36,829 bases of DNA. Source: UBA1801 sp035353395 (lineage in GTDB: Bacteria; Acidobacteriota; Holophagae; Holophagales; Holophagaceae). Shown here one piece after another: positions 6,194 to 13,507 of this stretch. Where the stretch lies: contig DAOPZL010000026.1 in assembly GCA_035353395.1 (NCBI GenBank), forward strand, positions 1-36,829, read 5' to 3'. Each line of letters begins with the position of its first letter. Within the stretch, counting starts at the first letter, position 1. The notes beneath the pieces were generated by a model that saw only the letters and a program-made list of their open reading frames with translations, ran no database searches and had not been told where the DNA came from. The translations under genes and the position numbers were made by a program.

Positions 6194-6268
6194 TGGAGCC
6201 AACTGCCGGGATTGAACCGGCGACCTATGGTTTACGAAACCATTGCTCTACCACTGAGCTAAGTTGGC
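6194..6268 (-). tRNA. tRNA-Thr (anticodon CGT)
   Basis: On the minus strand, positions 6268 to 6194 fold as a complete 75-nt tRNA with encoded CCA. The acceptor stem is GCCAACT/AGTTGGC, the D-arm GCTC-AGTGGTA-GAGC, the anticodon stem ATGGT/ACCAT with loop TTCGTAA, the variable loop AGGTC, the T-arm GCCGG-TTCAATC-CCGGC, and the discriminator T. The anticodon CGT reads ACG threonine codons. It separates the accessory block from core genes. Confidence 0.95.
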
Positions 6269-6278
6269 AGAAGCCTCG

Positions 6279-6307
6279 AGTATGCCAGCGGGAAGCCGGT
6301 GGATCAA
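6279..6307 (-). promoter_or_regulatory. Promoter of tRNA-Thr
   Basis: On the minus strand TTGATC (6307-6302) and CATACT (6284-6279) are separated by exactly 17 bases. They fit a sigma-70 type -35/-10 pair, and the -10 box ends 10 bases before the tRNA 5' end, as expected for a stable-RNA promoter. Confidence 0.6.
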
Positions 6308-6391
6308 GAGCCGGACTGAGGCTCGCGCGGGAATCTTGGCGGTGCTAGGCTTCCTGCCAGGACCTCGAAGACAGGCCACGCAGGAGTCCAT

Positions 6392-7723
6392 ATGGTTGCG
6401 TCCAGCAAGAAGGTGTTCGTCATCGACACCAACGTCCTGCTCCATGATCCGCAGGCGATCTTCCACTTCCAGGAGCACGACATCGTGATCCCGATCGTGG
6501 TGATCGAGGAGATCGACAACTTCAAGAAGGACCAGACGGAAGTGGGAAGGAACGCGCGGAGCATCTCGCGCCAGCTCGACAAGCTCCGGGCCAGGGGCAG
6601 CCTCAGCCACGGCATCACCCTGGACGGGGGCGGCATGCTGAAGGTGGACGTGAACGGCTACCACAACGACGAGGCGACCTTCTTCACCCTCGACAAGCAC
6701 AAGGCCGACAACCAGATCCTCGCCTGCGCCAAGGAGCTGCTGAACATCCGGAAGGAGAAGGTCGTCCTGGTCACCAAGGACACCAACCTCCGCATCAAGG
6801 CGGACGCGCTGGGGCTCCTGGCGGAGGACTACACCTCCGACAAGGTGGAGCTGGAGGAGCTCTACACGGGCACCGCGACCTGGGAGGTGGACCCGGAGCT
6901 CCTGGACCTGCTCTACGACGGCGGCCTGGTGCCTCCCGAGGGCCGGACGCTCCACCCCAACCAGTACGTGTGCCTGGTCGACCGCACCAACGATTCCCAC
7001 ACGGCCCTGGGCCGTTTCCACGGCAAGGAGGGCCGGATCCGCCCCCTGCGCCGCCTGGAGACCCCGCCCTGGGGCGTGAAGGCCAGGAACCGGGAGCAGC
7101 AGTTCGCCCTGGACATGCTGCTGGACGACACCATCCAGGTGGTGACCCTCCTGGGCAAGGCCGGGACGGGCAAGACCCTGCTCGCCATCGCGGCGGGGCT
7201 GCAGCAGGTGGTGGACGACGAACGCTACAACAAGCTGCTGGTGAGCCGTCCCGTGATGCCCATGGGCCGCGACCTGGGCTTCCTGCCCGGGGACGTGGGG
7301 GAGAAGCTGAGGCCCTACATGCAGCCGATCTACGACAACCTGGACCTCATCGTGTCGGCGAACATGGAGATGCGCAGGCGGTCCTCGATGACCTCCGCCC
7401 AGCTGGAGGAGGGCGGCTACCTGAGCGTCGAGCCCCTGACGTACATCCGGGGCCGCAGCATCCCGAACCAGTACATCATCGTCGACGAAGCGCAGAACCT
7501 GACCCCCCACGAGGTGAAGACCATCCTCACCCGGGCGGGGGAGGGCACGAAGATCGTGCTGACCGGCGACGCCTACCAGATCGACAACCCCTATGTGGAC
7601 GCCTCGACCAACGGGCTTTCCTACCTGGCCGAGCACTTCAAGCATCTGGACATCTCGGGGCATGTGACCCTGGCCAAGGGCGAGCGGTCCACCATGGCGG
7701 AGCTGGCCAGCAACCTGCTCTAG
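6392..7723 (+). CDS. PIN-PhoH fusion ATPase (PhoH2/YlaK-type)
   Basis: This 443-residue protein joins an N-terminal PIN RNase domain to a C-terminal PhoH-type P-loop ATPase. In the PIN domain, FVIDTNVLLHD at about 8-18 carries the first acidic metal ligand, VVIEEIDNFKK follows, and VTKDTNLRIKA carries further acidic residues. The ATPase has Walker A GKAGTGKT near 255-262 and Walker B YIIVDEAQNLTPHE. PhoH2 proteins of this architecture are described as ATP-driven RNA unwinding and cleaving enzymes in the cytoplasm. Length and domain order are normal. The start has a good CAGGAG six bases upstream. It is followed after 8 nt by a small membrane protein, so an operon is likely. Confidence 0.93.
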   Translation: MVASSKKVFVIDTNVLLHDPQAIFHFQEHDIVIPIVVIEEIDNFKKDQTEVGRNARSISRQLDKLRARGSLSHGITLDGGGMLKVDVNGYHNDEATFFTLDKHKADNQILACAKELLNIRKEKVVLVTKDTNLRIKADALGLLAEDYTSDKVELEELYTGTATWEVDPELLDLLYDGGLVPPEGRTLHPNQYVCLVDRTNDSHTALGRFHGKEGRIRPLRRLETPPWGVKARNREQQFALDMLLDDTIQVVTLLGKAGTGKTLLAIAAGLQQVVDDERYNKLLVSRPVMPMGRDLGFLPGDVGEKLRPYMQPIYDNLDLIVSANMEMRRRSSMTSAQLEEGGYLSVEPLTYIRGRSIPNQYIIVDEAQNLTPHEVKTILTRAGEGTKIVLTGDAYQIDNPYVDASTNGLSYLAEHFKHLDISGHVTLAKGERSTMAELASNLL

Positions 7724-7731
7724 GACCCCCC

Positions 7732-8220
7732 ATGTCGGATCCGGACAGTCCCGCGCCGGTCCTTCCGGAACTGAGGCCCGCCCGGCTCTGCGCGGCGGTG
7801 GGCGCCATGCTGGCGCTGTCCCTCGGCTTCTTCCTGTCCCGGGACCGGTTCGGGAAGGAGGACCCCGAGCAGTTCAAGCGGAGGGTCCATGCCATGGCCT
7901 GGCGGCTCATCAAGGACCACTGGGCCGGCATGAGGCAGGCCGTGGCGCAGATCGCCACCGACGAGGGGGCGAAGGCCTTCTTCGCCGCCAATCCCGGCCT
8001 GGCTCCCCGGATCCGCTCGGAAGCCGCCTTCGTGAAGCTGGCCCGCTCCTGGCGGCCGCTCGTGCAGCCCCTGCCGGAGTCGCCTCCCGCGCTGGAAAGC
8101 CGCGACCTCAGCTACGCCAAGGCGGTGGACCACGTCGAGTTGCGCTACCAAGTGCCCAACGGAACCTGTATTTTCATGAAGTGGTCGAGAGGGCGGCTGG
8201 TGGAGATGAGGATCTATTGA
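7732..8220 (+). CDS. Membrane-anchored hypothetical protein (paralogue of next gene)
   Basis: This 162-residue protein has a short polar N-terminus, a hydrophobic segment at about 18-36 (LCAAVGAMLALSLGFFL) and a soluble remainder. The C-terminal 30 residues (VELRYQVPNGTCIFMKWSRG) resemble the C-terminus of the next gene (RMKYVFPNGAVLELESDQG). Both share an overall plan of one N-terminal anchor, a helical middle with AFFAANPGL or ALYRGNPRL, and a terminal beta-rich part. I do not recognise a family. It starts 8 nt after phoH2 and lies 14 nt before the next gene, so these three are probably co-transcribed. Confidence 0.7.
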   Translation: MSDPDSPAPVLPELRPARLCAAVGAMLALSLGFFLSRDRFGKEDPEQFKRRVHAMAWRLIKDHWAGMRQAVAQIATDEGAKAFFAANPGLAPRIRSEAAFVKLARSWRPLVQPLPESPPALESRDLSYAKAVDHVELRYQVPNGTCIFMKWSRGRLVEMRIY

Positions 8221-8234
8221 GCGGGAGTGCCGGG

Positions 8235-8732
8235 ATGAGCGGGGCGGAGACGAGGAGGGGGGCTTGGCGCGACGACCTGCGGGGCCGCTCCCTGTGGACG
8301 CGGCTCGCGCTGGGCTGCGGGGCGCTCCTGCTGGTGGCGGTCGGGTGCGTGGGCGGCATCGGCTACGCCCTCTACTGGAAGGGCGCCAGGGTGCTGGACC
8401 GGTCCTGGAAGGAGCTGCGCTTCACGACGGAGCGCCTGCGGACGGTCGAGAGCACCCGGGCGCTCTACCGGGGCAATCCGAGACTGTCGGAGATCTACCC
8501 CACCGAGAAGGAGTTCATGAAGAAGGCGGAAGGATGGCGGCCGAAGCTGGGGAGGATCCCGGACGAGCCGCCTCCGCTCCTGTCGGTCCTGAAGGACAGG
8601 CAGCTGCTCGAGGTGCACGAGAACCGGAGCGACGGGCACGAGACCGTGCGCATGAAGTACGTCTTCCCCAACGGGGCCGTGCTGGAGCTTGAGAGCGACC
8701 AGGGCCGGCTGACGAACCTTCTGATGGAATGA
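8235..8732 (+). CDS. Membrane-anchored hypothetical protein (paralogue of previous gene)
   Basis: This 165-residue protein has an Arg-rich N-terminus and a hydrophobic segment at about 25-50 (LALGCGALLLVAVGCVGGIGYALY). It continues with a helical region including ALYRGNPRLSEIYPTEKEF and ends with a beta-rich tail, FPNGAVLELESDQG. The layout and tail match the preceding gene, so the pair probably arose by duplication. The ATG at 8235 is preferred because it follows GGGAGTG closely and gives a short cytoplasmic tail before the membrane segment; the frame is open upstream to 8181, overlapping the first paralogue. Function unknown. Confidence 0.68.
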   Translation: MSGAETRRGAWRDDLRGRSLWTRLALGCGALLLVAVGCVGGIGYALYWKGARVLDRSWKELRFTTERLRTVESTRALYRGNPRLSEIYPTEKEFMKKAEGWRPKLGRIPDEPPPLLSVLKDRQLLEVHENRSDGHETVRMKYVFPNGAVLELESDQGRLTNLLME

Positions 8733-8735
8733 ACC

Positions 8736-8763
8736 GCCGGGACTGGAACCCGGCTTATGTTTG
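8736..8763 (+). terminator. Intrinsic terminator after the phoH2 operon
   Basis: GCCGGG (8736-8741) and CCCGGC (8749-8754) form a perfect 6-bp stem with loop ACTGGAA, followed by TTATGTTTG. It starts four bases after the stop codon of the second paralogue and is a plausible intrinsic terminator. Confidence 0.55.
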
Positions 8764-8776
8764 GGCCAATATGCTC

Positions 8777-8790
8777 ACATGAGTTCATGT
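8777..8790. promoter_or_regulatory. Perfect palindrome ACATGA-GT-TCATGT, possible operator
   Basis: A 6-bp perfect inverted repeat with a two-base centre sits in the AT-richer part of the gap between the terminator and the DUF4388/SPOR gene, 107 bases before that gene. Its size and symmetry suit a dimeric repressor. I see no matching copy elsewhere in the window, and no regulator can be named. Confidence 0.3.
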
Positions 8791-8897
8791 TGTCGGCCGG
8801 AAGCCTCTGATCTGCCGCTGGAGGCCCCGGCCTTCCTCCAGTCCCCTGCTTCCATGTCCGCCGGAGGGGCGCTTCCGCCGGCGGAACCCCTGCCGCG

Positions 8898-10610
8898 ATG
8901 GGTGATTCAATGACACTGGCCTCGCTCCAGCACATCTTCCGGCAGCATCGCGACCGGGCCACCGGCGTCTGGAAGATCGGGACCGAGCCCAGCCGCACGA
9001 TCTTCTTCGAATCCGGCGACGTCGTCTTCGCCCAGAGCACCCACCCCACGGACCGGCTCACCTACCTGCTGGTGGAGCGGGGCAAGCTGACCCAGGCGCA
9101 GCTGGACTACGCCCTGGCGAACCTCAAGCCGGGGTTCAGCATCGGCAAGAACCTCATCGACATGGGCTTCATCACCCAGCGGGACCTGCTGGACGTGGCC
9201 AGGCTGCAGGTGGAGCGGATCGTGCAGGGAGCCCTCGGCACCCCCGACCTGGTTCCCTCCTTCGACGCGCGCGAGCTGGACGCCGCGGTGGTGCGGCTTC
9301 CCATGGACACCCCCCGGCTCCTGCTGGACGGACTGCTGAATCTCCAGGACCGGGAACGGCTGCTGGAGCTGCTGGGACCCCTCAACCAGGTGGTGGTGCT
9401 CCAGGGGCGCCGGGTCATGGAGATGGGGCTGCCTGCGGACTTGGCCAAGCTGATCCCCCTGCTGGACGGGACCCGCACCCTGCTCGAGCTGGGCCGGGAG
9501 ACCCTGGCGGAGCCCCTCAGGCTGGGCACCTTCGCCTTGTTCCTCCGGGAGATGGGCTGGGCCCGCCTCCACGAGATGCCGCCCCTCGACCGGCAGGCCC
9601 TGGACAGGGCCCTGACCGCCGAGCTGGAGCCTCTCCCGCCCTCCGCGCCGGACGTGATCCCGGAGACGGTCCCCTCCCTCTTCTCGACCATCGAGGATGC
9701 GGCCAGGCCCACCACGAACCTGGAGCATCTCTCCCAGGCCCTGGACGTCCTGCCGGAGGTCCCCGCCGAGACGCCCCAGGCCCCCCCGGAGGAGGCGCCG
9801 GTCCCGCCCCCCCTCGAGCCGCCGGTCGCCTCGGCGCCCGCGATCGATTCCTTCGGCTTCCAGGCCGAATCGGGCCGGGCGATCATGCCCACCCCCACCA
9901 TGGAGCTCCCCGAACCCCCCGCGGCCGGACTGGACGAGCCCGAGCCGGAAGTGACGCTGAGGCCCTCCACCCTGGAGGCGCCTCCGGAAGCGGCGGCCCC
10001 GCCGGCGCCGGAACCCGCCGCCCCCAAGAAGAAGTCCGGCGGGCTGGGGCTCGCGGCTGCGTTGGTGGCCCTGCTCGCGGCCCTGGGCGCCGGGGGCTGG
10101 TGGTGGCTGAGGAACCGGCCCGCGCGGACCCCCGGGACTCCCTCGCCGGCCGGGCCCGCCGCGCCCGCCCCGGCGGCTCCGGGACCCCCCGCGCCGCAGC
10201 CCGAACCCCCCAAGCCAGAACCGCCGAAGCCCGAGCCGATCCAGGTCGTCGGAACCTCGATCCCGGAACGAGTGGACGCCCTCCGCAAGGGCGATCTCGA
10301 GCTGGCGATCAAGCAGGGACGCAAGTACGTGGAGGAAGGCTCCCCCCAGCAGTGGACCCTGCGGCTGGAGATCGCGTGCATGGGCGACACCTTGAGCAAG
10401 GCCGTCGAGCTGTTCGGGGAGGAGAAGCCGGACCTTTTCATCGTCCCCATGACCCTCACGGACGGCCGGTCGTGCTACCAGGTCTTCTGCGGCAAGTTCC
10501 CCTCGCGCGGCGCCGCGGAGAAGAAGGCCGCGGGCCTGCCCAGGGCCTTCCACGAGGCGGGGAACCGCCCCAAGGTGTTCAGGATCGAGGAGATTCCGAG
10601 CCGGCAGTGA
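8898..10610 (+). CDS. DUF4388-type protein with proline-rich region, membrane helix and SPOR-like C-terminus
   Basis: This 570-residue protein has four parts. Residues about 5-110 resemble DUF4388/MshEN-like modules: GVWKIGTEPSRTIFFESGDVVFAQ, then two LxxxGxLTxxQL-like helices, one in GKNLIDMGFITQRDLL. A helical region follows to about 230. Residues about 240-375 are Pro/Ala/Glu-rich and probably disordered. A membrane helix at about 381-403 and a second Pro-rich stretch lead to a periplasmic SPOR-like domain at about 500-560 (RSCYQVFCGKFPSRGAAEKKA). SPOR domains bind denuded peptidoglycan at division sites, so the protein may link a cytoplasmic signalling module to the septal wall; that is inference. 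The start could instead be the ATG at 8910, four codons in. Confidence 0.78.
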   Translation: MGDSMTLASLQHIFRQHRDRATGVWKIGTEPSRTIFFESGDVVFAQSTHPTDRLTYLLVERGKLTQAQLDYALANLKPGFSIGKNLIDMGFITQRDLLDVARLQVERIVQGALGTPDLVPSFDARELDAAVVRLPMDTPRLLLDGLLNLQDRERLLELLGPLNQVVVLQGRRVMEMGLPADLAKLIPLLDGTRTLLELGRETLAEPLRLGTFALFLREMGWARLHEMPPLDRQALDRALTAELEPLPPSAPDVIPETVPSLFSTIEDAARPTTNLEHLSQALDVLPEVPAETPQAPPEEAPVPPPLEPPVASAPAIDSFGFQAESGRAIMPTPTMELPEPPAAGLDEPEPEVTLRPSTLEAPPEAAAPPAPEPAAPKKKSGGLGLAAALVALLAALGAGGWWWLRNRPARTPGTPSPAGPAAPAPAAPGPPAPQPEPPKPEPPKPEPIQVVGTSIPERVDALRKGDLELAIKQGRKYVEEGSPQQWTLRLEIACMGDTLSKAVELFGEEKPDLFIVPMTLTDGRSCYQVFCGKFPSRGAAEKKAAGLPRAFHEAGNRPKVFRIEEIPSRQ

Positions 10611-10940
10611 GCCGCCGGATTCTTCCTGAATGGTTGTAAAGATCAATGAATCGATGTTGGACCCTCCGGCTTCCGGGTGCGTCCTAAGATTGAAATATCG
10701 CTAGTTATTTTCTTCTCGAACTGGCAATGGAGCGGCGATCAACGAGCAGCGTGGAGGGTGGTTTCTGTCGTCTGGTTTACAAACTGGGAAGACTTGATTT
10801 ATGATGGGGCCTCAAGGACCGACCGATTCCGCAACGCTGACTCTTTCCGGAGCTCCATGGGTTTTCATCTGTCATCCCCCCAGAACTGGAACCGCACGTT
10901 CAACGTCTGGATCGACGGGATCCAGGTGCGATTCCGTCCT
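10611..10940 (+). other. 330-bp low-GC intergenic region before rlpA
   Basis: Between the SPOR gene and the likely rlpA start the sequence is visibly AT-richer than both neighbours. A frame open from 10677 runs into rlpA, but its translation is Trp/Phe/Asn-rich with no family signature, so I treat it as non-coding. It contains a weak ACCC/GGGT hairpin near 10661-10678, a candidate promoter at 10776-10804, and otherwise no structure I can name. A structured leader or riboswitch is possible but not recognised. Confidence 0.45.
10776..10804 (+). promoter_or_regulatory. Candidate promoter for rlpA-ispD
   Basis: TTTACA (10776-10781) and TTATGA (10799-10804) are separated by 17 bases in an AT-rich setting. 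It lies about 140 bases ahead of the preferred rlpA start, which would leave a long 5' untranslated leader. The match is by eye only. Confidence 0.35.
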
Positions 10941-11699
10941 GTGGCCAAGAGGGCGGTGGACGGCGGGCTCCTGCGGCGGATCCGGTCCGCGTCCCGGGTC
11001 TCCGCGGCGGTGGTCGTGCTCTTCTTCAGCCTCCACTGCACCAAGCCGGCGGCCTCCTCCGGCAAGCCTGCGAAGCTCGCGGGCGGCTACGAGGAGGAGG
11101 ACGGCCAGGGATACCTGGAGTCCGGCGAGGCGAGCTGGTACGGGAACGAGGCTGACGGATTCGAAGGGAAGTTCACGGCCGGCGGGGACCTCATGAACCC
11201 CGAGGAGCTCACCTGCGCGCACCGCACCCTTCCGCTCGGCACGCTCCTGGCGGTCAAGAACCTCGAGAACGGCCGGCGGGTGACCGTGCGGGTCAACGAC
11301 CGGGGGCCCTTCGTCCGCGGGCGGATCGTGGATGTCTCGCGCCGCGCGGCGCGGGAACTGGGATTCCTGGAGCAGGGCAGGGCCACGGTGAGCCTGAGGG
11401 CGGTCGAGGCGGACGGAAGCCCCGCCAAGGGATGGTCCGCCGCGGACCTGGTCAACCCCTTCACCATCCAGGTGGCGGCCCTCTCGGACCCGGCCAACAT
11501 CGAGAAGCTTTCCCGCGACCTCCAGCTCGCCGTCGGACCGGTCACCCTCGTGGACGCGACCTCCCGGGACGGGAAGGTCGTGAAGCGGGTGCGCGTCGGC
11601 ACCTACGGGACCCTGGCGGAGGCCCAGCGGGCCGCCGAGATGATCACCGAGCGCTTCGGAGCCCGCGGTGTCGAGCCCTTCATCACGCGCCGCCGCTGA
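10941..11699 (+). CDS. rlpA: Septal ring lytic transglycosylase RlpA, lipoprotein
   Basis: From the GTG at 10941 this is a 252-residue lipoprotein. The signal peptide is basic (LLRRIRSASR), then hydrophobic (AAVVVLFF), with lipobox SLHC placing the lipidated Cys at residue 33. The double-psi beta-barrel follows: GEASWYGNEADGFEGKFTAGG, then AHRTLPLGT and VNDRGPFVRGRIVDVS, which keep the His and Asp used by RlpA enzymes to cut glycan strands lacking stem peptides. A SPOR domain ends the protein (FTIQVAALSDPANIEKLS...RVRVGTYGTLAEAQ), targeting it to the septum. The frame extends upstream to 10677, but that part would bury the signal peptide. The exact start is uncertain; another GTG at 10956 is possible. 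It overlaps ispD by 32 bases. Confidence 0.87.
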   Translation: MAKRAVDGGLLRRIRSASRVSAAVVVLFFSLHCTKPAASSGKPAKLAGGYEEEDGQGYLESGEASWYGNEADGFEGKFTAGGDLMNPEELTCAHRTLPLGTLLAVKNLENGRRVTVRVNDRGPFVRGRIVDVSRRAARELGFLEQGRATVSLRAVEADGSPAKGWSAADLVNPFTIQVAALSDPANIEKLSRDLQLAVGPVTLVDATSRDGKVVKRVRVGTYGTLAEAQRAAEMITERFGARGVEPFITRRR

Positions 11700-12372
11700 G
11701 CCGCCCTACCTGCTCATCCCGGCCGGGGGCAGGGGCCTCCGCATGGGCGGGGGCGTCCCCAAGCAGTTCCGGGACTGGGGCGGCGTGCCGCTCCTGATGG
11801 CCACGGTGAACGCCTTCCTCGCGCCGGGCATGCCGGAGTTGAGGGGCATCGCCCTGGCGGTGCCGGGAGACCGGGTCGAGGAAGTCCGGTCCTGGTCCTT
11901 CGGTCCCTCCTGCTGGGTGGTGGAGGGGGGAGAGACCCGCCAGGATTCCGTGGCCGCGGCCCTCGAGGCCCTGCCCGCGTCACCCGACGCGCCGGTGATG
12001 ATCCACGACGGCGTCCGGCCTTTCCCTCCCGCAGAGCCGATCCACGAGGCGCTCCGGGCCCTGGCGTCCTTCGACGGATCGCTCCTGGGGGAACCTTCTA
12101 CCGACACCCTGAAGCGGGTGGGCGGCGGGGGCCTGGTCCTGGGAACGGAGCCCCGCGAGGCGATCTTCAGGGCCCAGACTCCCCAGGTCGCCCTCCTGTC
12201 CACCTGGCGCAAGGCCTTCGCCCGCGCCCGGCGCGAGGGCATCTCGGGCACCGACGACGTCTCCCTCCTCGAGGCCATGGGCCTGCGGGTGAAGCTGGTG
12301 GCTTCCCCCTCGTCCAACCTGAAGCTGACCACCCCCGAAGACTGGCGGCTGGCTCCCCGTCGCCCGGCCTGA
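11668..12372 (+). CDS. ispD: 2-C-methyl-D-erythritol 4-phosphate cytidylyltransferase
   Basis: IspD joins CTP to methylerythritol 4-phosphate in the non-mevalonate isoprenoid pathway. This 234-residue protein has the nucleotide-binding opening IPAGGRGLRMGGGVPKQF at about 17-34, close to the family signature with the invariant Lys. It continues with GGETRQDSV, then IHDGVRPF in place of the usual VHDAARP, DTLKRV, and the ending GTDDVSLLEAMG. Length is normal. The GTG at 11668 lies inside the end of rlpA with GGAG seven bases upstream, so translation is probably coupled to rlpA. The Ala-to-Gly change in the HDGVRP motif is mild and should not abolish activity. Confidence 0.92.
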   Translation: MSSPSSRAAAEPPYLLIPAGGRGLRMGGGVPKQFRDWGGVPLLMATVNAFLAPGMPELRGIALAVPGDRVEEVRSWSFGPSCWVVEGGETRQDSVAAALEALPASPDAPVMIHDGVRPFPPAEPIHEALRALASFDGSLLGEPSTDTLKRVGGGGLVLGTEPREAIFRAQTPQVALLSTWRKAFARARREGISGTDDVSLLEAMGLRVKLVASPSSNLKLTTPEDWRLAPRRPA

Positions 12373-12488
12373 CCACAGGGTGTGGTGGCTCGGCCCACAA
12401 CGGACCCGGGCTGCCCTAGCTTTATATCTTGATTTAATACGTCTTAGCATGTGGCATGAATCTGGCTTTAGAGCTTCCCGAGAAGCCT

Positions 12489-13412
12489 ATGTCCCCAGCA
12501 CGCCACCCCCAGACTCTCCGCCAGCCCGTCACGCTCGAGGGGCACGGACTGCATTCCAACCGCCCCTGCCGGGTCACGATCCGGCCCGTCGAGCACGCGA
12601 CGGGGCTGCAGTTCCTGCACGCGCCGACCGGGACGCTGATCCCCGCCCGCGTGGAGCACGTGAGGGACCTGAGCCTGGCCACCACCCTCGGCCGGGACGG
12701 GATCTGCCTCAGCACGGTGGAGCACCTGCTGGCCGCCCTGGCCGGTCTCGAGATCGAGCACGCCATCATCGAAGTGGACGGCACGGAACTGCCGATCCTG
12801 GACGGCAGCGCCGCGCCGTGGGTCCAGGCGCTTCAGGAGGCGGGGACCCGCGTCATTCCTGGTCCCAGGCGCCTGATCAGGATGCTTCGCCCGGTGGAGA
12901 TCCAGAAGGACGGCAAGTGGATGAGGATCTCTCCCTATCCCGGCCTCCGCCTGCGCTACACCATCGACTTCGACCACCCCGCCATCGGCAGGCAGACCCG
13001 CGAGCTGACCCTGACCCCGGAGAAGTTCCAGCGCGAGCTGGGCTCGGCCCGGACCTTCTGCATGGAGCGGGACATCGAGTACATGCGTTCCAAGGGCCTC
13101 GCCCTGGGCGGCAGCCTCGACAACGCGGTGGTGTTCAGCGCGACCGGTCCCCTGAACGAGACCTTGCGCTTCGAGGACGAGGCCGTGCGCCACAAGATGC
13201 TCGACCTGGTGGGGGACCTGGCGCTGCTCGGCGCGCCGGTCCTGGGCCTGGTGGAGGGCCACGCCGCGGGGCACGCGATGCACGTCGCCCTGGTGCAGGC
13301 CGTCCTGGCCGACACGACCGCCTGGACCTGGCAGGAAGAAGGCGAGAAGGCGGCTCCGGCCCACCTCGGCTTCCCCCACGGCATCGCGGCGGCGCACCCG
13401 CTGTCGGCCTAG
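12489..13412 (+). CDS. lpxC: UDP-3-O-acyl-N-acetylglucosamine deacetylase LpxC
   Basis: LpxC is the zinc enzyme that commits to lipid A synthesis, so the cell should have a Gram-negative outer membrane. The protein has the N-terminal GHGLHSNRPCRVTIRP, the zinc motif STVEHLLAAL, the substrate loop ARTFCMERDIEYMRSKGLALGGSLDNAVV, HKMLDLVGDLALLG with further zinc ligands, and GHAAGHAMHVALV with the catalytic His. From the ATG at 12489 it is 307 residues, close to the usual 300-305. The frame also has an ATG at 12456, which would add 11 residues without family support; neither start has a strong Shine-Dalgarno. An AT-rich TTTATATCTTGATTTAATAC stretch (about 12420-12440) probably holds its promoter. 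Confidence 0.93.
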   Translation: MSPARHPQTLRQPVTLEGHGLHSNRPCRVTIRPVEHATGLQFLHAPTGTLIPARVEHVRDLSLATTLGRDGICLSTVEHLLAALAGLEIEHAIIEVDGTELPILDGSAAPWVQALQEAGTRVIPGPRRLIRMLRPVEIQKDGKWMRISPYPGLRLRYTIDFDHPAIGRQTRELTLTPEKFQRELGSARTFCMERDIEYMRSKGLALGGSLDNAVVFSATGPLNETLRFEDEAVRHKMLDLVGDLALLGAPVLGLVEGHAAGHAMHVALVQAVLADTTAWTWQEEGEKAAPAHLGFPHGIAAAHPLSA

Positions 13413-13441
13413 GCGCCGCAGGCCGCGGGCCCCGAAGGATT

Positions 13442-13460
13442 GCATAAGCCATATTTATGC
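13442..13460. promoter_or_regulatory. Inverted repeat upstream of the his operon, possible operator
   Basis: GCATAA (13442-13447) and TTATGC (13455-13460) flank a seven-base centre in a short AT-rich island between lpxC and hisD. TTGCAT occurs at both edges (13440-13445 and 13461-13466). The position 48 bases before hisD fits an operator or promoter for the operon. There is no His-rich leader peptide, so classical attenuation is not suggested. No regulator can be assigned. Confidence 0.35.
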
Positions 13461-13507
13461 TTGCATTCCTTCGATAAACGCGCCAGAGTCAAGCCATCGC
13501 CCATGAG

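Noticed and set aside
8733..8790. A tRNA-like T-arm (CCGGG-TTCCAGT-CCCGG on the minus strand) after the second paralogue.
   Set aside because: No acceptor, D or anticodon arm fits around it. The same bases form a terminator hairpin for the plus-strand operon.
10677..10940. An 88-residue N-terminal extension of RlpA.
   Set aside because: It would place the lipoprotein signal peptide in the middle of the protein. The translation is atypical and the region is AT-rich like a leader.
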